NCBI GenBank assembly: GCA_046759385.1
Contig: JBHICC010000003.1
Coordinates: 1 to 64,000, forward strand
DNA from: JBHICC01 sp046759385
Lineage (GTDB): Bacteria > Pseudomonadota > Gammaproteobacteria > Acidiferrobacterales > SPGG2
DNA: 64,000 nucleotides
Direction: 5' to 3'
The translations under genes and the position numbers were made by a program. The notes beneath the pieces were generated by a model that worked only from the letters and a program-made list of their open reading frames with translations, did not search any database and was not told where the DNA came from. Each line of letters starts with the position of its first letter. Position 1 is the stretch's first letter. This document shows positions 1 to 7,844 of the stretch, piece after piece.

Positions 1-41
1 AACGGCCAGATCAGCGCCAGCAGTAGGGTTGCTCGTTTCAT
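1..41 (-). CDS. Start of an exported protein gene, cut by the window edge
   Basis: Only thirteen codons are visible. The reading frame begins with ATG at 41-39 and encodes Met-Lys-Arg followed by a run of Leu/Ala/Ile residues, which is how a signal peptide or N-terminal membrane helix begins. The upstream bases lack a strong Shine-Dalgarno sequence. The function cannot be told. The call rests only on the signal-like N-terminus and the coding direction, so it is tentative. Confidence 0.35.
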   Translation of the reverse strand, partial: MKRATLLLALIWP

Positions 42-65
42 GTCTTTGGCATGGTGCCGCCTCCA

Positions 66-108
66 CCAAACAAGAGAGGTTACCCGAACGGGTGGCCTTT
101 TTGTTTGG
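66..108 (+). terminator. Intrinsic terminator hairpin with A/T flanks
   Basis: The core stem pairs 79-86 with 91-98 around a GAAC loop, using two G-T pairs, and is followed by a run of T at 98-102. An outer pair of arms, CCAAACAA at 66-73 and TTGTTTGG at 101-108, extends the hairpin. It reads best as a plus-strand terminator. The T-rich side on the minus strand is weaker, so it may act in both directions, separating the pilin gene from the partial gene at the window start. Confidence 0.6.
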
Positions 109-120
109 AGGCACGGTTCA

Positions 121-228
121 GAACCCCGCACCTATCCCTAGGTCTACATAGGCTGTTTGCGAAAGCGTATCGCCGAGACAGTCCTGTGTGCAGACCCGAG
201 GGCCATCCCGGAGATAGGTGCGGGGTTC
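121..228. repeat. Long inverted repeat, possible structured RNA
   Basis: Sixteen-base arms at 121-136 and 213-228 are perfectly complementary. Inside them, 141-145 pairs with 192-196, 151-156 pairs with 178-183, and a GAAA tetraloop closes a small stem near 159-166. The bases 197-211 can form a side hairpin. The result is a branched rod of about 108 nt lying downstream of the pilin gene. It matches no RNA family I can recognise. It could be a 3' UTR structure, a small RNA or a palindromic intergenic repeat, and the transcribed strand is unknown. Confidence 0.55.
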
Positions 229-301
229 GACGCGCGGCGCCGAGAGTAAGGTAAAAGTGAAGTGAAAAGATGGCGGCGCGCCGGTTGACCCGTTGATCCA
301 G

Positions 302-733
302 TCAGATCTTAGGACAGAACCGCGCGCTAAAACTGCAGGTCGCCGCCCACCTGAGATTCCCGCCCTGCGATGTGGGCGTATAGGTCAAGGTTCCACTGGC
401 GGCGCTGCCGAGCTGAGTATTGTTGGTCAAGGTAATCGTAATGACGCCGTTGGCGTCCGTCGCTACGCTCAGGACGTACTTGGACCTGTAGCTACCCGGA
501 GATGACAAGCCCAGGGTCGTTTGCGAGGGCATGTTACCGATTGTGTGGCCGTCGGAGTAGGCCAGGTCGACCGCCGTCTTGGCCGGCGCACTGAGGCTCG
601 CTGCTTCAGATATGCGCGTGCGCAGCGTGTAATCTTGATAGGCCGGAACGGCTATAGCCGCCAGAATGCCAATTATGGTAACCACAATCAGCAGCTCAAG
701 CAGCGTAAAACCTGTTTGCACCTGCTGTTTCAC
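302..733 (-). CDS. pilA: Type IV pilin (PilA-like major pilin)
   Basis: This 143-residue prepilin has a short leader ending in Gly8, a Phe at mature position 1, the conserved Glu at mature position 5 (residue 13) and a hydrophobic helix of about 25 residues that forms the pilus core. Cys133 and Cys140 near the C-terminus can form the disulfide loop of type IVa pilins. The start is GTG at 733, chosen because GGAG lies seven bases upstream; a nearby upstream ATG is out of frame. PilD is expected to cleave and N-methylate it before assembly. A sigma-54-type promoter lies at 802-818. A paralogue sits at 1452-1880. Confidence 0.9.
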   Translation of the reverse strand: MKQQVQTGFTLLELLIVVTIIGILAAIAVPAYQDYTLRTRISEAASLSAPAKTAVDLAYSDGHTIGNMPSQTTLGLSSPGSYRSKYVLSVATDANGVITITLTNNTQLGSAASGTLTYTPTSQGGNLRWAATCSFSARFCPKI

Positions 734-801
734 CGAAGGCTCCCATGAGGTCCCACGTTCGTTTAGAGCGTTCGTTTACAAACAAAAGCCGTTGACGTAG
801 G

Positions 802-818
802 CAGCATGAAGCATGCCA
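802..818 (-). promoter_or_regulatory. Sigma-54-type (-24/-12) promoter of the first pilin
   Basis: Read on the minus strand, 818-802 gives TGGCATGCTTCATGCTG. The GG at 817-816 and GC at 805-804 have the exact GG-N10-GC spacing required by RpoN. It departs from the consensus at one position in each half. Transcription would start near 792, leaving a leader of about 58 nt. Pilin genes of pseudomonads are known to be RpoN/PilR dependent. The same arrangement occurs before the second pilin here. Confidence 0.7.
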
Positions 819-840
819 GTCGCTGATTATCGGGATCAAT

Positions 841-857
841 GGTCGATCTGTCTGGAT
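841..857. promoter_or_regulatory. Conserved element upstream of the first pilin promoter
   Basis: The sequence GGTCGATCTGTCTGGAT begins about 23 bp upstream of the sigma-54-type promoter. A near copy, GGTTGATCTGCCTGGAC, sits at the same distance from the second pilin promoter, at 2010-2026. Equal spacing and 14 of 17 identical bases suggest either a shared activator site, for example for a PilR-type enhancer-binding protein, or a remnant of the duplication that made the two pilins. Confidence 0.4.
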
Positions 858-887
858 CACCGGTCCGCTGCAGGAGCATAACAGGCG

Positions 888-1298
888 CTAGGCAGCGCTC
901 TGCCCCCCTACTTCCGGCTTGGATGCGGGCACGGCGTTTGTCTTGCCGGCAAGGTCAGCCATGCGTTCGACCGACTGCCGCATGGCATCGCGTACCTCTT
1001 CGAAGGCTTGGTGGTGCTCGGGCGAGTCGTTCTCTTTCAGTGCCAGCGCCGCCGCGTGAAGTTGGCGCACCAGCCTGAGAAACCCATCGCCCTCGGCGCG
1101 CAGGGCCAGAGCGCTTCGCCGGCTGGCCATAACATGTTGGCGTAGCTTCCAGGAGCCCACCTCGAGCATCAGCATGCCCACGCCGACGATCGCAATTTGT
1201 ATGCTGAGCGGCTCCCTAACGAAGAGCACCGCACCCAAAATGGCCGCGACGCCGACGAATGGCAGGCCGATATCAATAATCTTCCGCAGTGTTCTCAA
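888..1298 (-). CDS. Small two-helix membrane protein of unknown function
   Basis: This 136-residue protein starts with TTG at 1298, supported by a perfect AGGAGG six bases upstream. Two hydrophobic segments, at roughly residues 10-27 and 32-48, form a membrane hairpin. They are followed by a charged, probably helical cytoplasmic tail that ends in a flexible Ala/Ser-rich stretch. It lies between the two pilin genes in the same orientation, but each pilin has its own promoter, so a pilus role is only suggested by position. I do not recognise the family. Confidence 0.7.
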   Translation of the reverse strand: MRTLRKIIDIGLPFVGVAAILGAVLFVREPLSIQIAIVGVGMLMLEVGSWKLRQHVMASRRSALALRAEGDGFLRLVRQLHAAALALKENDSPEHHQAFEEVRDAMRQSVERMADLAGKTNAVPASKPEVGGQSAA

Positions 1299-1451
1299 GA
1301 ATAGCCTCCTGTGCTCACAAGGAGCCGCTTCGCACTTGCACAGTCGTTCGCTCTGCTGCCCTATGCCCTACGACCGCGCTCTTCATGTATTCGCAGCAAT
1401 CAGCCCTACTCAGAGTGTAGCGGTCCCGCGCACGGCGTGCTGGCGCAACGT

Positions 1452-1880
1452 TCAGTCACGCGGGCAGAACTTCAGCGAGAAATTACAGCTCCGGGTCCAA
1501 CGAAGATTACCGCCTTGCGCTGTAGGCGTGAACGTGACCAATCCGTTGCTTGCGGGGCCGAGTGCATTGTCGGCCGCCAGCCGAACATCAATGATGCCGT
1601 CGGCATCTGTCATCACGCTGATGACATACTTGGAGCGGTAACTGCCCGGCGACGCTAGACCGAGGCTCGTCTGTGAGGGCATACCGCCTACCGTGTAACC
1701 CTCGGCATAGGCCATGTCGATGGCCATCTTCGCCGCGCCGCTCATGGCCGCTGCTTCAGATACGCGCGTGCGGATGGTGTACTCCTGATACGCCGGAACG
1801 GCGAGCGAAGACACTATGCTAATGAGCATTACCACAATCGCCAATTCGATTAGCGTATAACCGCTCTGAACTTCTCGCAC
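1452..1880 (-). CDS. Second type IV pilin (paralogue)
   Basis: This 142-residue prepilin is clearly homologous to the upstream-strand neighbour at 302-733, sharing the SPGSYRSKYV stretch, the TPT/A-QGGNLRW region and the C-terminal Cys-x6-Cys loop (C132 and C139). The leader is seven residues and ends in Gly7. Mature position 1 is Tyr instead of the usual Phe, and Glu5 is kept (residue 12). I chose the GTG at 1880, which has an AAAGGG sequence upstream and matches the short leader of the paralogue; ATG at 1946 would give a 29-residue longer leader. The open frame continues to 2051 but crosses the promoter. Confidence 0.85.
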   Translation of the reverse strand: MREVQSGYTLIELAIVVMLISIVSSLAVPAYQEYTIRTRVSEAAAMSGAAKMAIDMAYAEGYTVGGMPSQTSLGLASPGSYRSKYVISVMTDADGIIDVRLAADNALGPASNGLVTFTPTAQGGNLRWTRSCNFSLKFCPRD

Positions 1881-1971
1881 CGGGGCCCTTTCGTAGGCCT
1901 TTTGATGTCCGTTTAAGGCCAGCAAAATCGGGTAGCGTTGAATCATCCGTGTCGGCATCACGCTCCCATGT

Positions 1972-1987
1972 AGCACGCAGCATGCCA
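1972..1987 (-). promoter_or_regulatory. Sigma-54-type promoter of the second pilin
   Basis: On the minus strand 1987-1972 reads TGGCATGCTGCGTGCT, again with GG-N10-GC spacing (GG at 1986-1985, GC at 1974-1973). The first eight bases are identical to those of the other pilin promoter. Transcription from about 1961 would exclude the long frame starting at 2051 and leave about 80 nt of leader before the GTG at 1880. Confidence 0.68.
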
Positions 1988-2279
1988 CGACCCGCCACCC
2001 TGGGACCGGCGGTTGATCTGCCTGGACGGCCGGCAGCGACCTAAAGCGCACGCGCCATCCACCAACAGATCAAACAGACCGACGCCTGGACCCCGTTTAT
2101 CGACCGAAACCGGGGTTGGCTGGCCCCACGAGCGAGCCGCTTGTGGGCCAGCGGACGGGATCGAGCGCTGATTTAGCGGGCACGCTCAAGGCTTGCTTGC
2201 GCTTTGCGGATTCACCGTTGACGGCTCCTGAGGACTGCGTTAGCTTTTCTCGGCAATCAACTCTTTGAATGAAGATCGC
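1988..2279. other. Intergenic region between pilin 2 and xseB
   Basis: Together with the pilin promoter this spacer is about 400 bp. It holds the conserved element at 2010-2026 (minus-strand pilin control) and presumably the xseB promoter. I found no clear sigma-70 promoter, RNA or repeat in the rest. Short open frames crossing it look like chance. Confidence 0.4.
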
Positions 2280-2516
2280 ATGCCAAAGAAACCTGCCATG
2301 CCCGATTTCGAAGCCGCACTGGCGGAGCTCGAGCAACTGGTTGAGCAAATGGAAAGCGGTGAGCAAAATCTAGAGGATGCGCTGAAATCTTTTCAACGCG
2401 GGATTGAGCTCACGCGCGCCTGCCAACAGGCGTTGAAACAAGCCGAGCAGCGTGTCGAAAAACTTGTGGAGAAGAACAACCGCTTGGTGACCGAAAGCGT
2501 AGAAGTCAACGAATAA
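2280..2516 (+). CDS. xseB: Exodeoxyribonuclease VII small subunit
   Basis: This protein of about 78 residues is the small, helical subunit of exonuclease VII, which with XseA degrades single-stranded DNA. It contains the family core: an acidic FEAALAELEQLVEQME helix, then SGEQNLEDALKSFQRGIEL, then a charged second helix. The ATG at 2280 is preferred because GAAG lies six bases upstream; ATG at 2265 is possible and adds five residues. It is followed eleven bases later by ispA, the usual xseB-ispA pair. No dxs follows, unlike the common xseB-ispA-dxs order. Confidence 0.92.
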   Translation: MPKKPAMPDFEAALAELEQLVEQMESGEQNLEDALKSFQRGIELTRACQQALKQAEQRVEKLVEKNNRLVTESVEVNE

Positions 2517-2526
2517 CCTAACCGAC

Positions 2527-3420
2527 TTGAGTAGCCTCGAGCAGACGTTGCAGCGGTACCGAGGGCGGGTGGAAGCTGCGCTCGAAGAGCGTCTGCCATC
2601 CGCGTCGACACCCCCACAGCAAATACATCAAGCGATGCGCTACGCCACTTTGGACGGTGGCAAGCGTGTGCGTGCTTGTCTTGTGTATGCGGCCGGGGGC
2701 ACGTTTGGCGTCGCCTCTGAGGTGCTCGACGCGCCTGCGTGCGCTGTGGAAATGATCCATAGCTATTCCTTAGTGCATGACGATCTGCCGTGCATGGACG
2801 ACGATGACCTGCGCCGCGGCAAACCGACCTGTCACAACGCCTACGACGAGGCCACGGCGTTGCTCGCCGGTGATGCACTGCAAACGCGCGCTTTCGAGAT
2901 CCTCGCCCAGGATCCGGCACTGACGGTCAACGCTGAACGTCGCATGCAAATGATCGCGACGTTAAGTGAGGCCTCGGGGTCACATGGTATGGCAGGCGGC
3001 CAGGCGATCGATCTCGCCGCGGTGGGGCAGCGACTGAGCTTGCTCGAGCTGGAAGACATGCATCGTCGCAAGACCGGGGCCCTGATCCGAGCATCGGTGC
3101 TGCTGGGCGCACTTGCCTGCGAGTCGGCCGATGAAGCGAATTTGCAGGTACTCGACGCCTATGCCCGTGACATCGGGCTGGCGTTTCAGATCACTGACGA
3201 TATTTTGGACGTTGAAGGTGATGCTGAAACGCTCGGCAAAACGCCCGGCGCCGACGAAGCGCTCAACAAACCCACCTACCCGGCCATCTTGGGCCTGTCT
3301 GGGGCCAAGAGCAAACGCGAAGAGTTGACCGACCGTGCCTTGGCAGCACTGGCCGCGTTCGGAGAGCGTGCCAACGGCCTCGCTGCACTCGCCGAGTACA
3401 TCGTCCAGCGCGTGCAATGA
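2527..3420 (+). CDS. ispA: Polyprenyl (farnesyl) diphosphate synthase
   Basis: This 297-residue all-helical prenyl transferase condenses dimethylallyl and geranyl diphosphate with isopentenyl diphosphate to make farnesyl diphosphate, the precursor of quinone side chains and undecaprenyl carriers. The first Asp-rich motif, DDLPCMDDDD, lies near residue 83, followed by LRRGKPTCHNAYDE. The second, DDILDVEGD, lies near residue 224. Lys and Arg of the GGKRVRA stretch (residues 45-50) bind isopentenyl diphosphate. The start is TTG at 2527, only ten bases after xseB, which implies translational coupling. Confidence 0.94.
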   Translation: MSSLEQTLQRYRGRVEAALEERLPSASTPPQQIHQAMRYATLDGGKRVRACLVYAAGGTFGVASEVLDAPACAVEMIHSYSLVHDDLPCMDDDDLRRGKPTCHNAYDEATALLAGDALQTRAFEILAQDPALTVNAERRMQMIATLSEASGSHGMAGGQAIDLAAVGQRLSLLELEDMHRRKTGALIRASVLLGALACESADEANLQVLDAYARDIGLAFQITDDILDVEGDAETLGKTPGADEALNKPTYPAILGLSGAKSKREELTDRALAALAAFGERANGLAALAEYIVQRVQ

Positions 3421-3540
3421 TAGCTGTCAACGTGGCCGGCTGCGGACAGGTTAAGCTGTGCGGCCTTGCCCGAATATTAGGATCCGCTTAAACTTTAGCT
3501 TTCCGGTCAGCAATTCTACGGCCCACGAATCGACAAGCCG

Positions 3541-4383
3541 ATGAAGTTAGCAAAACTCAGTTCTACCTCTGAAAACGAAGAGTCCATCGTCGACGTACAG
3601 AGCACTCCGGATACCCGTAAGATCCCCGTCGATAAGGTGGGAATCAGGCACATTTCTCACCCGATCCGCGTAAAGGACCGCAGTCAAGGCGAACAGCATA
3701 CCATCGCTCAGTTCAACATGTATGTGGAGCTGCCGCATAGCTTTAAAGGCACGCACATGTCCCGCTTTGTCGAAATTCTGAACAACTACGAGCCAGAGAT
3801 CTCGGTGGAGTCTTTCAGGGATATGCTGTCAGAGATGGTGAAGCTCTTGGACGCTGACACCGGCCACATCGAGATGAGCTTCCCGTACTTCGTTACGAAG
3901 TCGGCGCCCGTCTCCGGAGTGAAAAGCCTGATGGACTATCACGTGACCATGATCGGTGAGTTCAAAAACCGCAAGCACACGATGATCCTCAAAGTGGTCG
4001 TGCCGGTCACAAGCCTGTGCCCTTGTTCGAAAGAGATTTCGCAATACGGTGCTCATAACCAGCGATCCCACGTCACGGTGAGCGTAGAAACCACCAAGTT
4101 CGTTTGGATTGAGGATCTGATTGAGGTTGTGGAAAACCAGGCAAGTTGCCAAGTCTACGGCCTCCTTAAGCGACCGGACGAGAAATACGTCACCGAGCAT
4201 GCCTACGACAACCCCAAGTTCGTCGAGGACATGGTGCGTGACGTGGCCTCAGCGCTCAATGAAGACGATCGCATCGAGGCGTATGTCGTCGAATCGGAGA
4301 ACTTCGAGTCGATTCATAACCACTCAGCCTACGCGATGGTTCACCAGGATAAGCGCAAGCCTGAAGCTGAGCCGCCTCGCTGA
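3541..4383 (+). CDS. folE2: GTP cyclohydrolase IB (FolE2)
   Basis: This 280-residue enzyme opens GTP to dihydroneopterin triphosphate, the first step of folate and related pterin or deazapurine synthesis. It belongs to the FolE2/MptA family, not canonical FolE. The SLCPCSKEIS segment near residue 160 carries the metal-binding Cys, and NQRSHVTVS follows. FolE2 enzymes can use metals other than zinc and often replace or back up zinc-dependent FolE. No Zur-like operator is visible in the 120 bp upstream. The N-terminus is slightly longer than in many homologues, so a downstream start is possible. Confidence 0.93.
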   Translation: MKLAKLSSTSENEESIVDVQSTPDTRKIPVDKVGIRHISHPIRVKDRSQGEQHTIAQFNMYVELPHSFKGTHMSRFVEILNNYEPEISVESFRDMLSEMVKLLDADTGHIEMSFPYFVTKSAPVSGVKSLMDYHVTMIGEFKNRKHTMILKVVVPVTSLCPCSKEISQYGAHNQRSHVTVSVETTKFVWIEDLIEVVENQASCQVYGLLKRPDEKYVTEHAYDNPKFVEDMVRDVASALNEDDRIEAYVVESENFESIHNHSAYAMVHQDKRKPEAEPPR

Positions 4384-4465
4384 AACGTTACGCGGACGCC
4401 TCCGTTATCGGGGCGTCAATTCCCTATAAAGAGGAGAGTTCCCGACAAGGTCTACCGGGCGAGAC

Positions 4466-5128
4466 TTAGTAGCGCTTCGACAGTTCCATCTTGTCGCCAC
4501 TGCGGGTCATGTTCAAACGCCCCAGGAAAGACATGCCGAGCAACACGTCGCTCGGATGGTTACCCTGGATTACTCCCGCGTCGACATTGTGCAGAGTTAT
4601 CCCACCGACTGTGACGCTACTTAAGGTCACACTATACATCGGTACAACGCCGCCCGCCGTGTTCGCAAGCGCGGCGCGTCCATGACGCTTGTAATCGATC
4701 CCAACGCGATCCGCGGTACGACTACTCATCGCGATGGTATTGGCACCTGTGTCGACAAGAAATCGCACTTCCACGCCGTTGATGCGTCCAGGTGTATAGA
4801 AAAAACCACCGGTATCCGCCCAAAGCGTGATCGTATTGGCGCTCCCGGATTCATCAAACCCGCCCGCGCTGACGACACCAAGCCTAAGAGTCTCGCGCCG
4901 TCCGTTGATTTCGATCTCAGCCACTTCCTTCTCGGTATCCGTCCTAATAAGGGTGACACCTTCCGGACTGGTTTCTCCGGCTGAAAGGACTCGTCTCGCC
5001 CCATCGACCTGAATGATCGCCTTGCTCTTGAATAGAGCAAATACCGTGATTTTCTCCACGGCACCCAACCATAGAGGTAACAACAAGAGCGTAGCAGCCG
5101 CAAGAAATTTTCTTACATGACTCGTCAT
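4466..5128 (-). CDS. Exported retropepsin-like aspartic protease
   Basis: This 220-residue protein has an N-terminal signal peptide (residues 1 to about 23), then a small beta domain and a clan AA aspartic protease fold. The active site is VDTGANTIAMS near residue 127, with the second half around DVLLGMSFLGRLNM near residue 192. Proteins of this kind (TIGR02281-like) are periplasmic or membrane-anchored single-domain aspartic proteases of unknown substrate. It converges on folE2. Start ATG at 5128 has GGAG about 14 bases upstream, farther than ideal. Confidence 0.85.
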   Translation of the reverse strand: MTSHVRKFLAAATLLLLPLWLGAVEKITVFALFKSKAIIQVDGARRVLSAGETSPEGVTLIRTDTEKEVAEIEINGRRETLRLGVVSAGGFDESGSANTITLWADTGGFFYTPGRINGVEVRFLVDTGANTIAMSSRTADRVGIDYKRHGRAALANTAGGVVPMYSVTLSSVTVGGITLHNVDAGVIQGNHPSDVLLGMSFLGRLNMTRSGDKMELSKRY

Positions 5129-5423
5129 CGTACGGTGCTAATCTCCTTTCGATGATCCGCGCGTTGGAAGATTGGTGCTCCAATCCACCTGGCGCCATGG
5201 CTGTCTCTACTTAGGATAGACAAAACTGAAAGCAATGTATTCCCACGCATCGGCTCGACTATTGGCCCGAGCGAGTCACCCGCGTAGCTACGCTCCACGC
5301 TAACAGCTATTATGTCAACTCATCCGACGAATACTAAAGCTCTTCTTGCGCGTGGTACTGCTTGCGTTTGCAGGGTTATACTCCCGCGTGGCCGCTGGGT
5401 GCCGGGCAAAACTGGGATTGATC
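5129..5423. other. Divergent spacer between the aspartic protease and proS
   Basis: About 295 bp separate the two divergent genes. A TTATACT -10-like sequence near 5375 may serve proS, but no well-spaced -35 is visible. An open frame upstream of proS from 5346 lacks conserved proS sequence and is not taken as coding. Confidence 0.3.
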
Positions 5424-7130
5424 ATGCGTGTTTCCCGCTTTCTGCTTTCGACCGTTAAGGAAACGCCCGCCGACGCAGAGATTCTCAGCCATCAGTTGAT
5501 GTTGCGCGCTGGCATGATTCGAAAGGTGGCCGCCGGCATTTACAGCTGGCTTCCACTCGGGCTACGTGTCCTGCACAAGGTAGAAAAGATCGTGCGGCAA
5601 GAAATGGATCGTTCGGGCGCCCAAGAAATACTGATGCCCGCCGTGCAACCCGCAGAGTTGTGGCAGGAGTCGGGACGATGGGAGGAGTACGGCCCAGAAC
5701 TCTTGCGCTTAGCCGATCGTCACCAGCGCGAGTTTGCTTTCGGTCCGACTCATGAGGAAGTAATGACTGAGCTGGTGCGACGCGAGATTAAGAGCTACCG
5801 ACAGCTGCCGGCCAACTTCTATCAGATTCAGACGAAGTTCCGCGACGAAATACGTCCCCGATTCGGCGTGATGCGCGCACGTGAATTCTTAATGAAGGAT
5901 GCTTACTCGTTTCACATTGACGAGGCGTCGCTGCGTGAAACCTACCAGGTCATGTATGACACTTATTCGCGCATTTTCACTCGCGTCGGGCTAGAGTTCT
6001 GTGCCGTCGAGGCCGATACGGGCGCCATCGGGGGCAACGTTTCACACGAATTTCACGTGCTTGCGGACGCCGGCGAGGACGCGATCGCCATCTGCTCTGA
6101 ATGCGATTACGCAGCGAATGTGGACTTGGCCGCGGCTTTGCCACCCAAAGGCAAGCGCAAATCGCCGTCAGCAGCGACGGAAACTGTAGACACACCGGGG
6201 CAACACACCATCGAGCAGTTGAGCCGTTTTCTTAACGTCGATCCTTCGCAGACGATGAAGACATTACTCGTCAAAGGGGTAGACGGTGTAATTGCATTAG
6301 TCGTCCGCGGTGACCATGAACTCAATGAAGTGAAAGCGGCAAACCTGCCGCAGGTGGCCAAACCGTTGTTATTCGTAACGCCAGACGAAGTGGAACTGGC
6401 TGCGGGTTGTGAGCCTGGCTCCATCGGCCCAGTGGGCCTGGCGATTCCGGTGATTGCCGATGCGAGCGCGGCGCAGCTCGCTGATTTTGTTTGTGGCGCG
6501 AACGAGCACGGAAAGCATTTGCGCAATGTCAACTGGGAGCGGGATCTACCCGAACCCGAGGTCGCGGATATCCGCAAGGTGGTCAAAGGCGATCCCTGCC
6601 CGCGCGGCAAAGGTACGCTGGCCGTCCGCCGTGGCATCGAAGTCGGCCACGTTTTTCAGCTCGGGACCAAATACAGCGAAAGCATGAATGCGACGATCCT
6701 GGATGAGAGCGGGCGTGCAGTCATTATGCCGATGGGCTGTTATGGCATTGGCGTTTCGCGCATCGTGGCCGCCGCCATCGAGCAAAACCACGACCAGCGC
6801 GGCATTATCTGGCCCGATGCTATCTCGCCGTTTCATGTGTCATTGATCCCCATCGGCTTGCACAAGTCGCCGATGATCGCGGAAAAGGCCGAAGCACTTT
6901 ATCAACAATTGCTGGGTGCAGGGATCGAGGTGTTGTTCGAAGATCGTAATGAGCGGCCCGGTGTCATGTTTGCCGACATGGATCTTATCGGCATTCCACA
7001 TCGTTTGGTGCTCGGCGACCGTGGTCTCAAATCAGGCACTGTTGAATATAAAGCACGCCGCGAATCCGAAACTATCGAGCTGCCGCTCGAGCGGGTCGTC
7101 GACGAACTGCACGCGCGAGTCGCAGCTTAG
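5424..7130 (+). CDS. proS: Prolyl-tRNA synthetase, bacterial type with editing domain
   Basis: This 568-residue class II synthetase charges tRNA-Pro. It opens with MRVSRFLLSTVKETPADAEI, typical of the family, so I place the start at ATG 5424 (GGGA eight bases upstream) and not at the longer frame start 5346. Class II motif 2 is around FRDEIRPRFGVMRAREF and motif 3 near GIGVSRIVAAAIEQ. Between them lies the YbaK-like insertion domain, about residues 225-380, which hydrolyses mischarged Ala-tRNA-Pro. An anticodon-binding domain forms the C-terminus. It overlaps the convergent methyltransferase by four bases. Confidence 0.95.
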   Translation: MRVSRFLLSTVKETPADAEILSHQLMLRAGMIRKVAAGIYSWLPLGLRVLHKVEKIVRQEMDRSGAQEILMPAVQPAELWQESGRWEEYGPELLRLADRHQREFAFGPTHEEVMTELVRREIKSYRQLPANFYQIQTKFRDEIRPRFGVMRAREFLMKDAYSFHIDEASLRETYQVMYDTYSRIFTRVGLEFCAVEADTGAIGGNVSHEFHVLADAGEDAIAICSECDYAANVDLAAALPPKGKRKSPSAATETVDTPGQHTIEQLSRFLNVDPSQTMKTLLVKGVDGVIALVVRGDHELNEVKAANLPQVAKPLLFVTPDEVELAAGCEPGSIGPVGLAIPVIADASAAQLADFVCGANEHGKHLRNVNWERDLPEPEVADIRKVVKGDPCPRGKGTLAVRRGIEVGHVFQLGTKYSESMNATILDESGRAVIMPMGCYGIGVSRIVAAAIEQNHDQRGIIWPDAISPFHVSLIPIGLHKSPMIAEKAEALYQQLLGAGIEVLFEDRNERPGVMFADMDLIGIPHRLVLGDRGLKSGTVEYKARRESETIELPLERVVDELHARVAA

Positions 7131-7696
7131 CGTTTTTGCGCGACTAGCAGAGCTTCGTCGCGGAAGCCACGACCATGATCACCTACCCTACCTTCTTCGC
7201 GATACACGAGTGGCTGTAGCGGCGCAAAAAGCAACAAAAGTTCGCCATCGGCCAAAAGATAGTCAGGGTTCGTGGGACCGCTTTCGCTGAGGCGCGTGCG
7301 CGTGAACGTCTGATAGAACAGGAGGCCTTGATGATGCAGCGCATCGATCAGAGATGGCGCTAGCTCGCGATCTAGGAAGCGCGACACCACGATGACGTCA
7401 AAGCGGTCCGCCTCGGGTGGTCGTTGCACGACGTCGCGTACCTCAGCATGCACGGCCAGCCCGCGCGCGAGGGCACGCGCCTTGAGTTTCTCCACCGCCA
7501 CTGGCGAGCTGTCCCATGCGAAGGCCTCGAGACCACGCTCGGCCAGCAGCAAAGCATTCGAACCTAGCCCGCAAGCGACGTCCAGCGCATACCCCTGTGC
7601 CGGAAGCAGATGCGCGTTCTCAGTCAAAACCCGCGCTGGGGGACGTTCGGCCGCGTCGCGGTAACGCTCATCCCATTTTTCGATGTCCGCGTTCAC
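7127..7696 (-). CDS. Class I SAM-dependent methyltransferase
   Basis: This 189-residue protein has a Rossmann methyltransferase core. Motif I is DVACGLGSNALLLAERG near residue 39, an acidic residue ends strand 2 (AFAWD), and motif IV is FDVIVVSRFL near residue 100. It resembles TehB-like or UbiE-like small methyltransferases; the substrate is unknown. It has none of the conserved cysteines of arsenite methyltransferases, so it is not an ArsM for the arsenosugar genes at 27.6 kb. It converges on proS with a four-base overlap. Confidence 0.82.
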   Translation of the reverse strand: MNADIEKWDERYRDAAERPPARVLTENAHLLPAQGYALDVACGLGSNALLLAERGLEAFAWDSSPVAVEKLKARALARGLAVHAEVRDVVQRPPEADRFDVIVVSRFLDRELAPSLIDALHHQGLLFYQTFTRTRLSESGPTNPDYLLADGELLLLFAPLQPLVYREEGRVGDHGRGFRDEALLVAQKR

Positions 7697-7844
7697 TGTT
7701 TATCTTTATCTAGGAGCCGTTACCGGGTTTCACACTAGCGCCAACATACTGCAGCCTTGGCCGGCACAGCAAGTACGGCCGAAGACGCTGACACAGCGCC
7801 AGTGACGGACTATGCTTGAGTGTAAAACCAATCCTCAGGAAAGA

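Noticed and set aside
213..240. T-arm-like GGTTCGA as part of a tRNA gene
   Set aside because: The flanking bases do not form a T stem, acceptor stem or anticodon arm; the motif belongs to the hairpin arm.
839..1078. Plus-strand open frame overlapping the 888-1298 gene
   Set aside because: It is antisense to a minus-strand gene with a perfect ribosome site and shows no recognisable family.
1881..2051. Extension of the second pilin to the frame start at 2051
   Set aside because: The added stretch crosses the sigma-54-type promoter and lacks a pilin-like leader; the GTG at 1880 fits the paralogue.
7127..7696. The methyltransferase as an ArsM for the arsenosugar genes
   Set aside because: It lacks the conserved cysteines and lies 20 kb away next to proS.
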